A DNA stretch of 5,212 nucleotides from Nitrospirales bacterium. Lineage in GTDB: Bacteria > Nitrospirota > Nitrospiria > Nitrospirales > UBA8639. Under the pieces are notes generated by a model, which had not been told where the DNA came from, ran no database searches, and saw only the letters and a program-made list of their open reading frames with translations. Position 1 is the stretch's first letter. The number at the start of each line of letters is the position of its first letter. The DNA lies in NCBI GenBank assembly GCA_013817135.1, contig JACDDF010000209.1:1-5212 (forward strand), written 5' to 3'. The translations under genes were made by a program, and so were the position numbers. Positions 1 through 4,898 of this stretch are shown piece by piece.

Positions 1-5
1 CCTTT

Positions 6-29
6 AATTAAAACAGGACAATTAAAACA
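6..29. repeat. Short direct repeat at the left edge (two copies of a 10-mer)
   Basis: AATTAAAACA occurs at 6-15 and again at 20-29, a 14-bp period, in an AT-rich stretch that contrasts with the GC-richer genes to the right. It lies beyond the 3' end of the anti-sigma gene, with about 87 bp between. It could be part of the control region of a gene beyond the left edge, or chance in AT-rich DNA. Nothing else coding or structural is convincing in 1-116. Confidence 0.3.
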
Positions 30-116
30 AGAAGGGTTGTGACACTCCATAAGGCTTGTCCACCGCATTGGGTGAACAGTGAGAAGAGGACCCGCACCAA
101 CCGTCCTACGCGTCGA

Positions 117-428
117 TTACTCGATTTCGGATTTTACCGGGGATTGAGGGTGGCGTTGTTTCCAGGTCCGAAACCGTTCGAGAAGCTCCTCCTTCATATG
201 TTGGGGGACCGGCTCAGGAGGCAATTGACGGAGGGTCCCAATGGTGTATTTCATCTGACGTAAATAATTACGGCAGGCAAAACACAAGCCCAAATGTATT
301 TGAAATCGCACTTGCTCGCCAAGAGTCAGCGACCCATCCAGGTAATCCGTGATGAGTTGGGCGATGTCTTGGCAGGAAAAGTTTCCCGCCATATATCGCA
401 TAAGTTTGTTTTTCGAATTCGTATCCAT
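117..428 (-). CDS. Soluble zinc-finger (zf-HC2) anti-sigma factor
   Basis: This 103-residue protein is a likely anti-sigma factor that binds and holds inactive the ECF sigma factor encoded just upstream. The first half matches the zf-HC2/ZAS pattern: C19, a helix around ITDYLDGSL (residues 26-34), then H45-x3-C49-x2-C52, the H-x3-C-x2-C zinc ligands. The rest (about 60-103) is charged and helical (ELLERFRTWKQR) and contains no membrane segment. The protein is therefore predicted to stay in the cytoplasm, unlike membrane-anchored anti-sigmas such as RseA or RsiW. The ATG at 428 lies 5 nt past the sigma stop codon; a G-run (GGGGG) inside the end of the sigma gene is rather far upstream to be a normal ribosome binding site, so translational coupling is likely. 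Methionines at residues 10 and 13 are alternative starts and would keep C19. Family evidence and gene order agree; whether it senses redox through zinc, as ZAS proteins such as RsrA do, is inference. Confidence 0.87.
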   Translation of the reverse strand: MDTNSKNKLMRYMAGNFSCQDIAQLITDYLDGSLTLGEQVRFQIHLGLCFACRNYLRQMKYTIGTLRQLPPEPVPQHMKEELLERFRTWKQRHPQSPVKSEIE

Positions 429-433
429 TGTCG

Positions 434-1180
434 TTATGTGTTATCCCCCTGAATATAGGGATTGAGCTCTCGGCGCACACTGGTACGCGCCCGGTGTAAA
501 AGCACCCGCTGATTGGTCTCGCTAATCTCAAGGATGTTACAGATTTCTTCTGAGCCCACACCTTCCATATCGCGCAAGGTCATGACCTGCCGCTGAGTAG
601 GGGGCAACCGTTCAATAGCCTGTTCAATAGCCGCTCGACATTCCTTCGAGAGTAACACCCGTTCCGGCGTATCCGGCTCCCAAGCATCAGGTGGATCTTT
701 CCAATGACCCATTCCAGAGCCTTCCGTGACAAAAAAGGAATCCTCTAAGGAAGGGCCTTCATCTGTCTCCCCCGAAGACGCACTCAATCCAAACGGCTCA
801 TAGCGACTTTCCCGTATCCCTCGTGTTTTCGCCCGGTTCGTCAAAATCCGAAAGAGCCAGGTCTTAAAAGACGATCGACTTTCAAACCGATGGATGCCTT
901 CAAACACCCCCATCCAGGTTTCCTGAACGACTTCTTCGGCCACGGCCCGACTCGGCACAAAGGACATGGCTAACCGCAACAACGAACCGGAATACCAATC
1001 CATCACGGCTGCGAACACCTGTTCATCACCAGCTTGAAGTGCCCGAACGAGCCCTGGCTCATCAAGCTTAAGTGTATCGTGCACAGTGTGGGAAGAGGGA
1101 AAAATGGGCAACCTCTGAGAAGATAAGGGGACACCAAACATGAACCATGAGATTATCCTCAGCATGACAGTGACAATCAA
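434..1180 (-). CDS. ECF-family RNA polymerase sigma-70 factor
   Basis: An extracytoplasmic-function sigma factor, directing RNA polymerase to a stress or surface regulon. Sigma-2 covers roughly residues 41-120, with LVRALQAGDEQVF, the core-binding stretch around AEEVVQETWMGVF, and the -10 recognition part near SSFKTWLFRILTNRAKT. Sigma-4 covers about 179-238 (AIERLPPTQRQVMTLRDMEG, then the -35-binding helix-turn-helix ending TNQRVLLHRART). The linker (about 121-178) is long and acidic and carries GHWKDPPDAWEPD, a motif I associate with ECF factors paired with small zf-HC2 proteins, as seen here. The longest reading frame starts at TTG 1180, 6 nt after AGGA; ATG 1165 is an alternative without a clear ribosome binding site. 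The first 40 or so residues are outside the sigma-2 domain, so the exact start is uncertain. It forms an operon with the anti-sigma gene. The regulon is not identifiable from this window. Confidence 0.93.
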   Translation of the reverse strand: MIVTVMLRIISWFMFGVPLSSQRLPIFPSSHTVHDTLKLDEPGLVRALQAGDEQVFAAVMDWYSGSLLRLAMSFVPSRAVAEEVVQETWMGVFEGIHRFESRSSFKTWLFRILTNRAKTRGIRESRYEPFGLSASSGETDEGPSLEDSFFVTEGSGMGHWKDPPDAWEPDTPERVLLSKECRAAIEQAIERLPPTQRQVMTLRDMEGVGSEEICNILEISETNQRVLLHRARTSVRRELNPYIQGDNT

Positions 1181-1219
1181 GAGTTTCCTGAAAAGAAACC
1201 TCGGATAGGAAAAACGGTC

Positions 1220-1248
1220 ATTCTAAACAGGCACAAGAAGCCAGTCGT
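1220..1248 (-). promoter_or_regulatory. Candidate promoter of the sigma/anti-sigma operon
   Basis: On the minus strand TAGAAT (1225-1220, five of six to the sigma-70 -10 consensus) lies 17 bp after ACGACT (1248-1243, three of six to the -35). Transcription would begin about 25-30 nt before the TTG start at 1180, leaving room for the AGGA site. The -35 is weak. I saw no clear ECF-type AAC/GTC pair, so autoregulation by the encoded sigma factor is not shown by the sequence. Confidence 0.25.
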
Positions 1249-1329
1249 AAAATTAAGCAGGCACTGCAGATTGACAGTCAAACGGGTCGGTGGAAGAATG
1301 TAGGATCGAAGGGAAAAAGAATGAGGAGA

Positions 1330-1350
1330 CAACCGGTGCACGCCCGGTTG
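1330..1350 (-). terminator. Probable intrinsic terminator after the LuxR-type gene
   Basis: CAACCGG (1330-1336) and CCGGTTG (1344-1350) form a perfect 7-bp GC-rich stem with a 7-nt loop, beginning 2 nt past the stop codon of the LuxR-type gene. On the minus strand the stem is followed by a pyrimidine-rich tract that reaches TTTTT only about 10 nt later, so the U-tract is imperfect. The position right behind a stop codon favours termination. It would also separate the LuxR transcript from the sigma operon downstream. Confidence 0.55.
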
Positions 1351-1352
1351 CG

Positions 1353-1994
1353 TTAGGTATCCTGGAAGATTTGGGCAAGAATGCCGGTTCGAGTGGTTGT
1401 TTTCGTTTTTTTCAGAAGATGGCGAACGTGTTCTTTCACCGTATGTTCGCTTATCTCCAGATGTCGAGCAATCTCTTTGTTGGTCCAGCCCTCACTGATA
1501 TATTTCACAATTTCTACTTCCCGGCTCGTCAAACGATACTGCTCCTTGGCCTGATTAGGCACCACCCGCCGTTCACGTCCGATTTTCTCCATGATGATGA
1601 GCATACAGGCTTCATCTTTTTCTGTATGGGCCGCTAATGGAAACCCACGCAGTAATACCGGCGATTTCCCATCACCCGTCACTCGTCGTAACTCGTGCTG
1701 GCCCTCGACCAATTGGCTCTCGGCACTGTCTAATAGTGTCCGAAGGGACCCACATAACTCCAGGACCTCGGCGGGCCACACACCTCGCGCCTCGGCATCA
1801 TATGCGTCTCCCATGATTTGGCGGCTTAATGACTCTGCTTCGGCGTTCATAAACAGCACGTCTCCTGATCCCGAGAAGAGCAATACCCCGGGAATCGATC
1901 GTCGGTCGGCAATTTCTTGGAGCCGGGACAAACCATCTCCCTGAGTTGACTTTGGAACAGTCGTACAAGGAATTCCGATAGATCGTCGACTCAA
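1353..1994 (-). CDS. LuxR-family transcription regulator with PAS-like N-terminal domain
   Basis: This 213-residue DNA-binding regulator ends in a clear LuxR/FixJ/GerE helix-turn-helix (about 153-210): LTSREVEIVKYISEGWTNKEIA, then the recognition helix HTVKEHVRHLLKK. The N-terminal half (about 22-135) reads like a PAS fold: RLQEIADRRSIPGVLLFSG, DVLFMNAEAESLSRQI, and a later strand pair VLLRGFPLAAH and ACMLIIMEKIG. There is no receiver domain with a phosphorylatable Asp, so it is not a classic two-component response regulator; the PAS part may bind a ligand or cofactor or a partner protein. The start is TTG at 1994, with GGAG 6 nt upstream and an in-frame TGA shortly before it; no in-frame ATG precedes residue 49, so TTG is the only good choice. 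It is a single-gene unit followed by a likely terminator, with a candidate promoter near 2104-2132. Target genes are unknown; it is not next to a kinase. Confidence 0.9.
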   Translation of the reverse strand: MSRRSIGIPCTTVPKSTQGDGLSRLQEIADRRSIPGVLLFSGSGDVLFMNAEAESLSRQIMGDAYDAEARGVWPAEVLELCGSLRTLLDSAESQLVEGQHELRRVTGDGKSPVLLRGFPLAAHTEKDEACMLIIMEKIGRERRVVPNQAKEQYRLTSREVEIVKYISEGWTNKEIARHLEISEHTVKEHVRHLLKKTKTTTRTGILAQIFQDT

Positions 1995-2000
1995 GGTGTA

Positions 2001-2004
2001 CTCC
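2001..2004 (-). promoter_or_regulatory. Ribosome binding site that decides the TTG start of the LuxR-type gene
   Basis: GGAG on the minus strand is separated from TTG 1994 by 6 nt (TACACC). An in-frame TGA lies just upstream, so translation cannot begin further out, and this site supports the unusual TTG start. Confidence 0.65.
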
Positions 2005-2033
2005 GTGGATCAGGTTATGGAGCGATGTAAAAT

Positions 2034-2057
2034 CCCCTCACAACAGCCTGCAAGGGG
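2034..2057 (-). promoter_or_regulatory. Leader hairpin upstream of the LuxR-type gene
   Basis: On the minus strand CCCCT (2057-2053) pairs with AGGGG (2038-2034). The helix can be extended inward by G-T wobbles and C-G and A-T pairs to about 10 pairs closed by a 4-nt loop. It is followed by ATTTTA and sits about 40 nt before the TTG start, between the candidate promoter and the ribosome binding site. It could be a leader structure, a weak attenuator, or a terminator for read-through from the TPR gene. The T-run is only four bases. Confidence 0.35.
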
Positions 2058-2103
2058 GCAACAACTCACGATGCTTGAATGCACCGATATCGCTACCTAT
2101 GAT

Positions 2104-2132
2104 GTTATTGAACTGTTGTCGGATTGTGGCAA
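2104..2132 (-). promoter_or_regulatory. Candidate sigma-70 promoter of the LuxR-type gene
   Basis: Minus-strand TTGCCA (2132-2127, five of six to -35) and AATAAC (2109-2104, four of six to -10) are separated by exactly 17 bp. The DNA just upstream (2133-2155) is T-rich, resembling an UP element. Transcription would start near 2097, giving a leader of about 100 nt that contains the hairpin at 2034-2057. Confidence 0.38.
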
Positions 2133-2160
2133 GAGAAACTTAAATAAACAGAGGGGGACG

Positions 2161-2322
2161 ATGAAGGAAATCCCCAGGATGCTGCGGAAGGATTGTGGCC
2201 ATGGGAAACTGAAGCCATTCTATGCATCTTGCTGCAAGAAGGGAAAAACGAGTCACCCAGTAAATAGTTTTTTTCAAGCGGGGATATGGTTCAGAAAAAC
2301 ACAGCACAGGCTAACACGTTAA
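2161..2322 (+). CDS. Possible small basic Cys-containing protein, unrecognised
   Basis: A 53-codon frame starts at ATG 2161, directly behind a strong purine run (GAGGGGGACG) that would serve as a ribosome binding site. The product is basic, with many Lys and Arg, and has three cysteines (C12, C29, C30; the pair in ASCCKKGK); it has no membrane segment or signal peptide. The frame is open further upstream to a GTG at 1996, overlapping the LuxR leader on the opposite strand. I recognise no family. It may be a real small gene or simply an open frame in an intergenic region; the good ribosome binding site is the only positive evidence. Confidence 0.22.
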   Translation: MKEIPRMLRKDCGHGKLKPFYASCCKKGKTSHPVNSFFQAGIWFRKTQHRLTR

Positions 2323-2454
2323 GTGCACTGTACCCACCCAATTGCACAGAACCAAAATCAGAAGAGGTGACAAAAACTGAAAAATTAAATGATTGATGCC
2401 CGGAAAATGACACACAATCCAATCAATTCCAGCATTGCTCCCAAACTGAAGGCC

Positions 2455-4116
2455 TTAAAACCTGGCAGCCGCCAAGGTTACATCCGCATCGCTCCATACC
2501 TGCCGAAATGACTGAAGGGCGTTTTCAGCCTCATCGGTTTTCCCCTGAGCGCGTAAACTCTGTTCCAATCCGAAAAGTGCCCACCCGTTTTGGGTATGAT
2601 CCTGGAGATCTTCTCGAAATACGCGCTCTGCTTCGACAGCTTTTCCAGCCTCCAGGAGCACCGCACCCAACACCTGGCGGGACGGAAGATACCAATCCTT
2701 CGGTTCCGTATAATTCAATCCATCTTCAAGTTCGACCGCACGCTCCAACTGACGCACAGCGGTCTCGTACTCTCCATGACCGGCCGCTATTTCTCCTGCC
2801 AGAACAGCTTCCGCAATGGCCAGGATATCGACGATATTATTCAGATCAAAAACAGTCAGCTTGGCCACCGCAGGGTCCCGGGCAATCTCCCTAAGTTTCA
2901 TGGATTCCTGTTGAGCATCCTCCAATTTCCCTTGACGCACCAATGCCAACCCACGGGCGTAATGCCAGATAGCCGTGGGATACCGTAAATCCACCGGAGG
3001 CTTGGGCTCCGCAAGAATGTTCGTCCATTGCCCGAATGCGATTTGGGTATAGAAAGGAATCGTCCAAAAATGTTGCATGGTGCCCCCGATGCCGGGAGCG
3101 CGCATCATCTCAGGCTTAACAGCCGCCGCCGTATCGAGAGCCGCCTGCATCGCCAATTGCTGTCGCCCGAGTTTAATCGCCGCCGCCCATAGGAAATGTG
3201 AATTGTGCGGAACATAGGCCGCCGTATACAGACTTTCCTCGTGCGCATGGTTCAAATAGTACTCATCGACTTTGACCGCATGTTGATTGGCCAACACGGC
3301 ATCCCGATACCGCCCGACACGAATATAGATATGTGCCGGCATATGCACGAGATGTCCTGAGCCAGGGACAAGGGCGGGTAATCGTTCGGCACTGGGAAGG
3401 GCCTTCTCGGGATGCGGCGAGGCTTCCATGATATGAATGTAGAGATGATTGGCCAACGGATGACTCGCAGATTGGTCTAACACGGTCTCCAACCTCGACA
3501 CAATTTCCGGTGTCCAGGGTTTAGGCTCACCTCCCCTGCTCCAAAAATCCCAGGGATGCAGATCCATCAGCGCTTCAGCGAATAAAGCACCAATGGCCGG
3601 GTCATCCGGAAACTGCTGGGTGACAGCCCGCATCGCCTCGGCATAGGCCATGTCGAGGGGGGAGCGATCGGTCATCACCTCATTGGAGTAGCGCATCGCC
3701 AGCGCCTGAATGAGCGCGCCTTCTTTTTGGGTGGCCTGGTCATTCAATGCTAACGCCTTCTCCAGGGCCGCAAAGGCCTGAGGTACAACCGAAGGATCCA
3801 TCGGCGCATTGATATTCGGACCGAGCACCAATGCCTCACCCCAATAGCACATGGCGCAGCTTGAATCACGCCTTTGTGATTCCCTGAAGGACCTGGCTGC
3901 TTCGGCATGATTAAAGCCAAATGACAGGATGAGACCTTGATCGAAATATCGCTGCGCCATCGCTCCATTGGAGGAGATCGGAAAATGATGTCTCCCTAAG
4001 CCCTCTTGAAGCAGAATAGGCTCTGCCATGGCTTGATTCTGGGAGGGCATACCAATTCCAGCCAGAGCAAAAATACCCAGGACAATTGACAAGCTTACAC
4101 AAATAGGGCGTTTCAT
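2455..4116 (-). CDS. Exported tetratricopeptide-repeat (TPR) protein of unknown function
   Basis: This 553-residue protein is secreted to the periplasm. The N-terminus has a basic start (MKRP), a hydrophobic core (about 5-22) and an AMA/EP signal peptidase I site after A31. The start is ATG 4116, 6 nt behind a perfect AGGAGG; the frame stays open to ATG 4221, but that start would bury the signal peptide. The mature part is mostly paired helices. TPR-like units are visible near 55-83 (AQRYFDQGLILSFGFNHAEA), 84-125, 265-285 (GRYRDAVLANQHA), 385-410 (ARGLALVRQGKLEDA), 445-465 (GEYETAVRQLERAVEL), and 485-540, which holds two more. C87-x2-C90 lies in SSCAMCYWGEALVLGPNIN; no His follows, so it is not a haem site. 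The central block 224-262 is rich in histidine (NHLYIHIMEAS, GHLVHMPAHIYIR), suggestive of a metal site or a conserved structural core. I recall this as a widespread uncharacterised family. It is a single-gene unit, divergent from the SMR gene. Function unknown. Confidence 0.9.
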   Translation of the reverse strand: MKRPICVSLSIVLGIFALAGIGMPSQNQAMAEPILLQEGLGRHHFPISSNGAMAQRYFDQGLILSFGFNHAEAARSFRESQRRDSSCAMCYWGEALVLGPNINAPMDPSVVPQAFAALEKALALNDQATQKEGALIQALAMRYSNEVMTDRSPLDMAYAEAMRAVTQQFPDDPAIGALFAEALMDLHPWDFWSRGGEPKPWTPEIVSRLETVLDQSASHPLANHLYIHIMEASPHPEKALPSAERLPALVPGSGHLVHMPAHIYIRVGRYRDAVLANQHAVKVDEYYLNHAHEESLYTAAYVPHNSHFLWAAAIKLGRQQLAMQAALDTAAAVKPEMMRAPGIGGTMQHFWTIPFYTQIAFGQWTNILAEPKPPVDLRYPTAIWHYARGLALVRQGKLEDAQQESMKLREIARDPAVAKLTVFDLNNIVDILAIAEAVLAGEIAAGHGEYETAVRQLERAVELEDGLNYTEPKDWYLPSRQVLGAVLLEAGKAVEAERVFREDLQDHTQNGWALFGLEQSLRAQGKTDEAENALQSFRQVWSDADVTLAAARF

Positions 4117-4122
4117 AGTATT

Positions 4123-4128
4123 CCTCCT
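4123..4128 (-). promoter_or_regulatory. Strong ribosome binding site fixing the TPR protein start
   Basis: A perfect AGGAGG stands 6 nt (AATACT) before ATG 4116. This favours that start over the in-frame ATG at 4221 and places the signal peptide at the protein's N-terminus. Confidence 0.85.
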
Positions 4129-4165
4129 CTTCGACAGACAGCGCACAACGCAGCCTGTTATAGGC

Positions 4166-4203
4166 ATTTTTACGCAAACGATTTTTTTGCGCAACTGATT
4201 TTT
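4166..4203. repeat. Imperfect AT-rich triple repeat in the divergent promoter region
   Basis: Read on the plus strand, ATTTTT-type units recur head to tail: 4166-4180 (ATTTTTACGCAAACG), 4181-4197 (ATTTTTTTGCGCAACTG), and a partial third from 4198 (ATTTTTCTG). The second contains the perfect palindrome TTGCGCAA (4187-4194); the first carries the related ACGCAAA. The block lies 50-90 bp upstream of the TPR start, where promoter or regulator binding is expected. Confidence 0.4.
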
Positions 4204-4368
4204 CTGATAACTTGACCTCATTGTTCATATATCAGATTCAGGACATTTTTACCGCCGACCCATATAGTTATTCAGCAGCATTTTCGTTAGGCTATCCAGC
4301 CGATCAGTTTTTCGCAGAATACGTTGGTTGACGAAAAGAAACGCTTTGTACTTATGGAAAGGGTGAGT

Positions 4369-4698
4369 ATGACCTATCTCTATTTGTTTATGGCTATTGT
4401 GGCGGAAGTGATTGCGACCAGTTCGCTGAAGACGGCCGAGGGTTTCACCAAATTAGGCCCGAGCCTGATCGTGGTCATTGGCTATATCGCGGCATTTTTT
4501 CTCTTAAGCCTCGTGTTGCGAACCATGACGGTCGGCATCGCCTATGCCATCTGGTCAGGGGTCGGCATCATTCTTCTAGCGATCGTGGGTGCAGTCGCCT
4601 TTCGAGAAATTCCTGATACGCCAGCAATTATTGGGATGGGACTGATTATCGCCGGCGTGATCGTGATTCATGTGTTTTCGCAAACAGTCAGGTTGTAA
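4369..4698 (+). CDS. Small multidrug resistance (SMR) family transporter, EmrE-like
   Basis: This 109-residue inner-membrane protein has four transmembrane helices (about 3-21, 32-50, 57-77 and 84-104). SMR proteins work as antiparallel dimers that exchange protons for lipophilic cations such as quaternary ammonium compounds; some relatives export guanidinium. The hallmarks are in place and offset by one from E. coli EmrE: E13 in AEVIATSSLK (EmrE E14), Y39 (Y40), Y59 and W62 in GIAYAIWSGVG (Y60, W63), then PAIIGMGLIIAGV in helix 4. The GIAYAIWSGVG motif favours the multidrug (Qac/EmrE) branch, though substrate cannot be settled from sequence alone. ATG 4369 was chosen because it aligns with the family start and has AAGG 6 nt upstream; the frame extends to TTG 4324 and ATG 4354 without adding family sequence. 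There is no partner SMR gene beside it, so a homodimer is expected. It is divergent from the TPR gene. Confidence 0.95.
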   Translation: MTYLYLFMAIVAEVIATSSLKTAEGFTKLGPSLIVVIGYIAAFFLLSLVLRTMTVGIAYAIWSGVGIILLAIVGAVAFREIPDTPAIIGMGLIIAGVIVIHVFSQTVRL

Positions 4699-4715
4699 TG
4701 CGGGATAGCTCTATC

Positions 4716-4820
4716 TTAAATCCAGTGCTTCTTTCGAAAAAAACACAACATGCCGATCGCAAGCATGAGCATCAGGCCCATCACGAGCGGATACCCCCAC
4801 CGCCATTCCAATTCCAGCAT
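4716..4820 (-). CDS. CorA C-terminal-like membrane micro-ORF (34 residues)
   Basis: A complete 34-codon frame from ATG 4820 to TAA encodes one transmembrane helix (about 10-28) between an acidic-aromatic N-terminus (MLELEWRWGYP) and a basic tail (FFRKKHWI). This is the layout of the last segment of CorA magnesium channels, where MPELxWxxGYP follows the GMN pore motif and the protein ends FxxKxWL. Here the homology starts exactly at the micro-ORF's own ATG: upstream in frame is a TAA two codons before and no GMN motif. GGAA lies about 7 nt before the ATG. It is therefore either a genuine single-helix microprotein or a displaced CorA fragment that happens to be open. It converges on the SMR gene, with 17 bp between the stop codons. 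The CorA resemblance is by eye from family memory; expression is not shown. Confidence 0.5.
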   Translation of the reverse strand: MLELEWRWGYPLVMGLMLMLAIGMLCFFRKKHWI

Positions 4821-4898
4821 TACTTATTTCCAGATGGGACATCCGGCATACAAGAAGTGATCGTTTCAGTTATCTCAAAATTGAGCCCTACCACCATC

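Larger units (their letters stand above)
1995..2454. other. Intergenic region between the TPR gene and the LuxR-type gene
   Basis: These 460 bp have no convincing gene. They contain the candidate LuxR promoter, leader hairpin and ribosome binding site described separately, and a weak small ORF on the plus strand. From about 2323 to 2454 the DNA is AT-rich, with no strong hairpin plus T-run behind the TPR stop codon; the one inverted repeat seen (GTGCA ... TGCAC, about 2323-2347) has a long loop and no T-tract. A plus-strand frame stays open over 1996-2322 but matches nothing I recognise. Confidence 0.5.
4117..4368. promoter_or_regulatory. Shared control region between divergent TPR and SMR genes
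   Basis: These 252 bp separate two genes transcribed away from each other and must hold both promoters. On the minus strand TTGCGC (4192-4187) and TAAAAA (4170-4165), 16 bp apart, are a weak promoter candidate for the TPR gene; TATAAC (4164-4159) is a better -10 but lacks a matching -35. For the SMR gene I see no convincing pair. The imperfect triple repeat and a TTGCGCAA palindrome are the only regulator-like elements noticed. Confidence 0.45.

Noticed and set aside
90..112. AGGAC ... GTCCT inverted repeat after the anti-sigma gene as a terminator
   Set aside because: Only 5 pairs with an 11-nt loop and no T-run behind it on the minus strand.
39..263. Plus-strand 74-codon ORF over the anti-sigma gene
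   Set aside because: It lies opposite the end of a clear zf-HC2 gene, matches no family and has an unremarkable composition; it is a shadow frame.
2424..2436. 13-mer CAATTCCAGCATT repeated at 2424-2436 and 4809-4821, the second containing the micro-ORF start
   Set aside because: The two sites do not share flanking sequence, and the short frame at the first copy does not continue as CorA-like. One 13-base match in 5 kb on two strands is not surprising by chance.
3847..3858. CxxC in the TPR protein as a cytochrome c haem site
   Set aside because: The residue after the second Cys is Tyr, not His, so the CxxCH haem motif is absent.
2455..4221. Longer TPR gene starting at ATG 4221
   Set aside because: The extra 35 residues are basic and unlike the family, would place the signal peptide internally, and the AGGAGG before ATG 4116 fits far better.
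4328..4354. TTGACG / TACTTA as an SMR promoter
   Set aside because: The spacing is 15 bp, the -10 matches poorly, and transcription would begin almost on the ribosome binding site.
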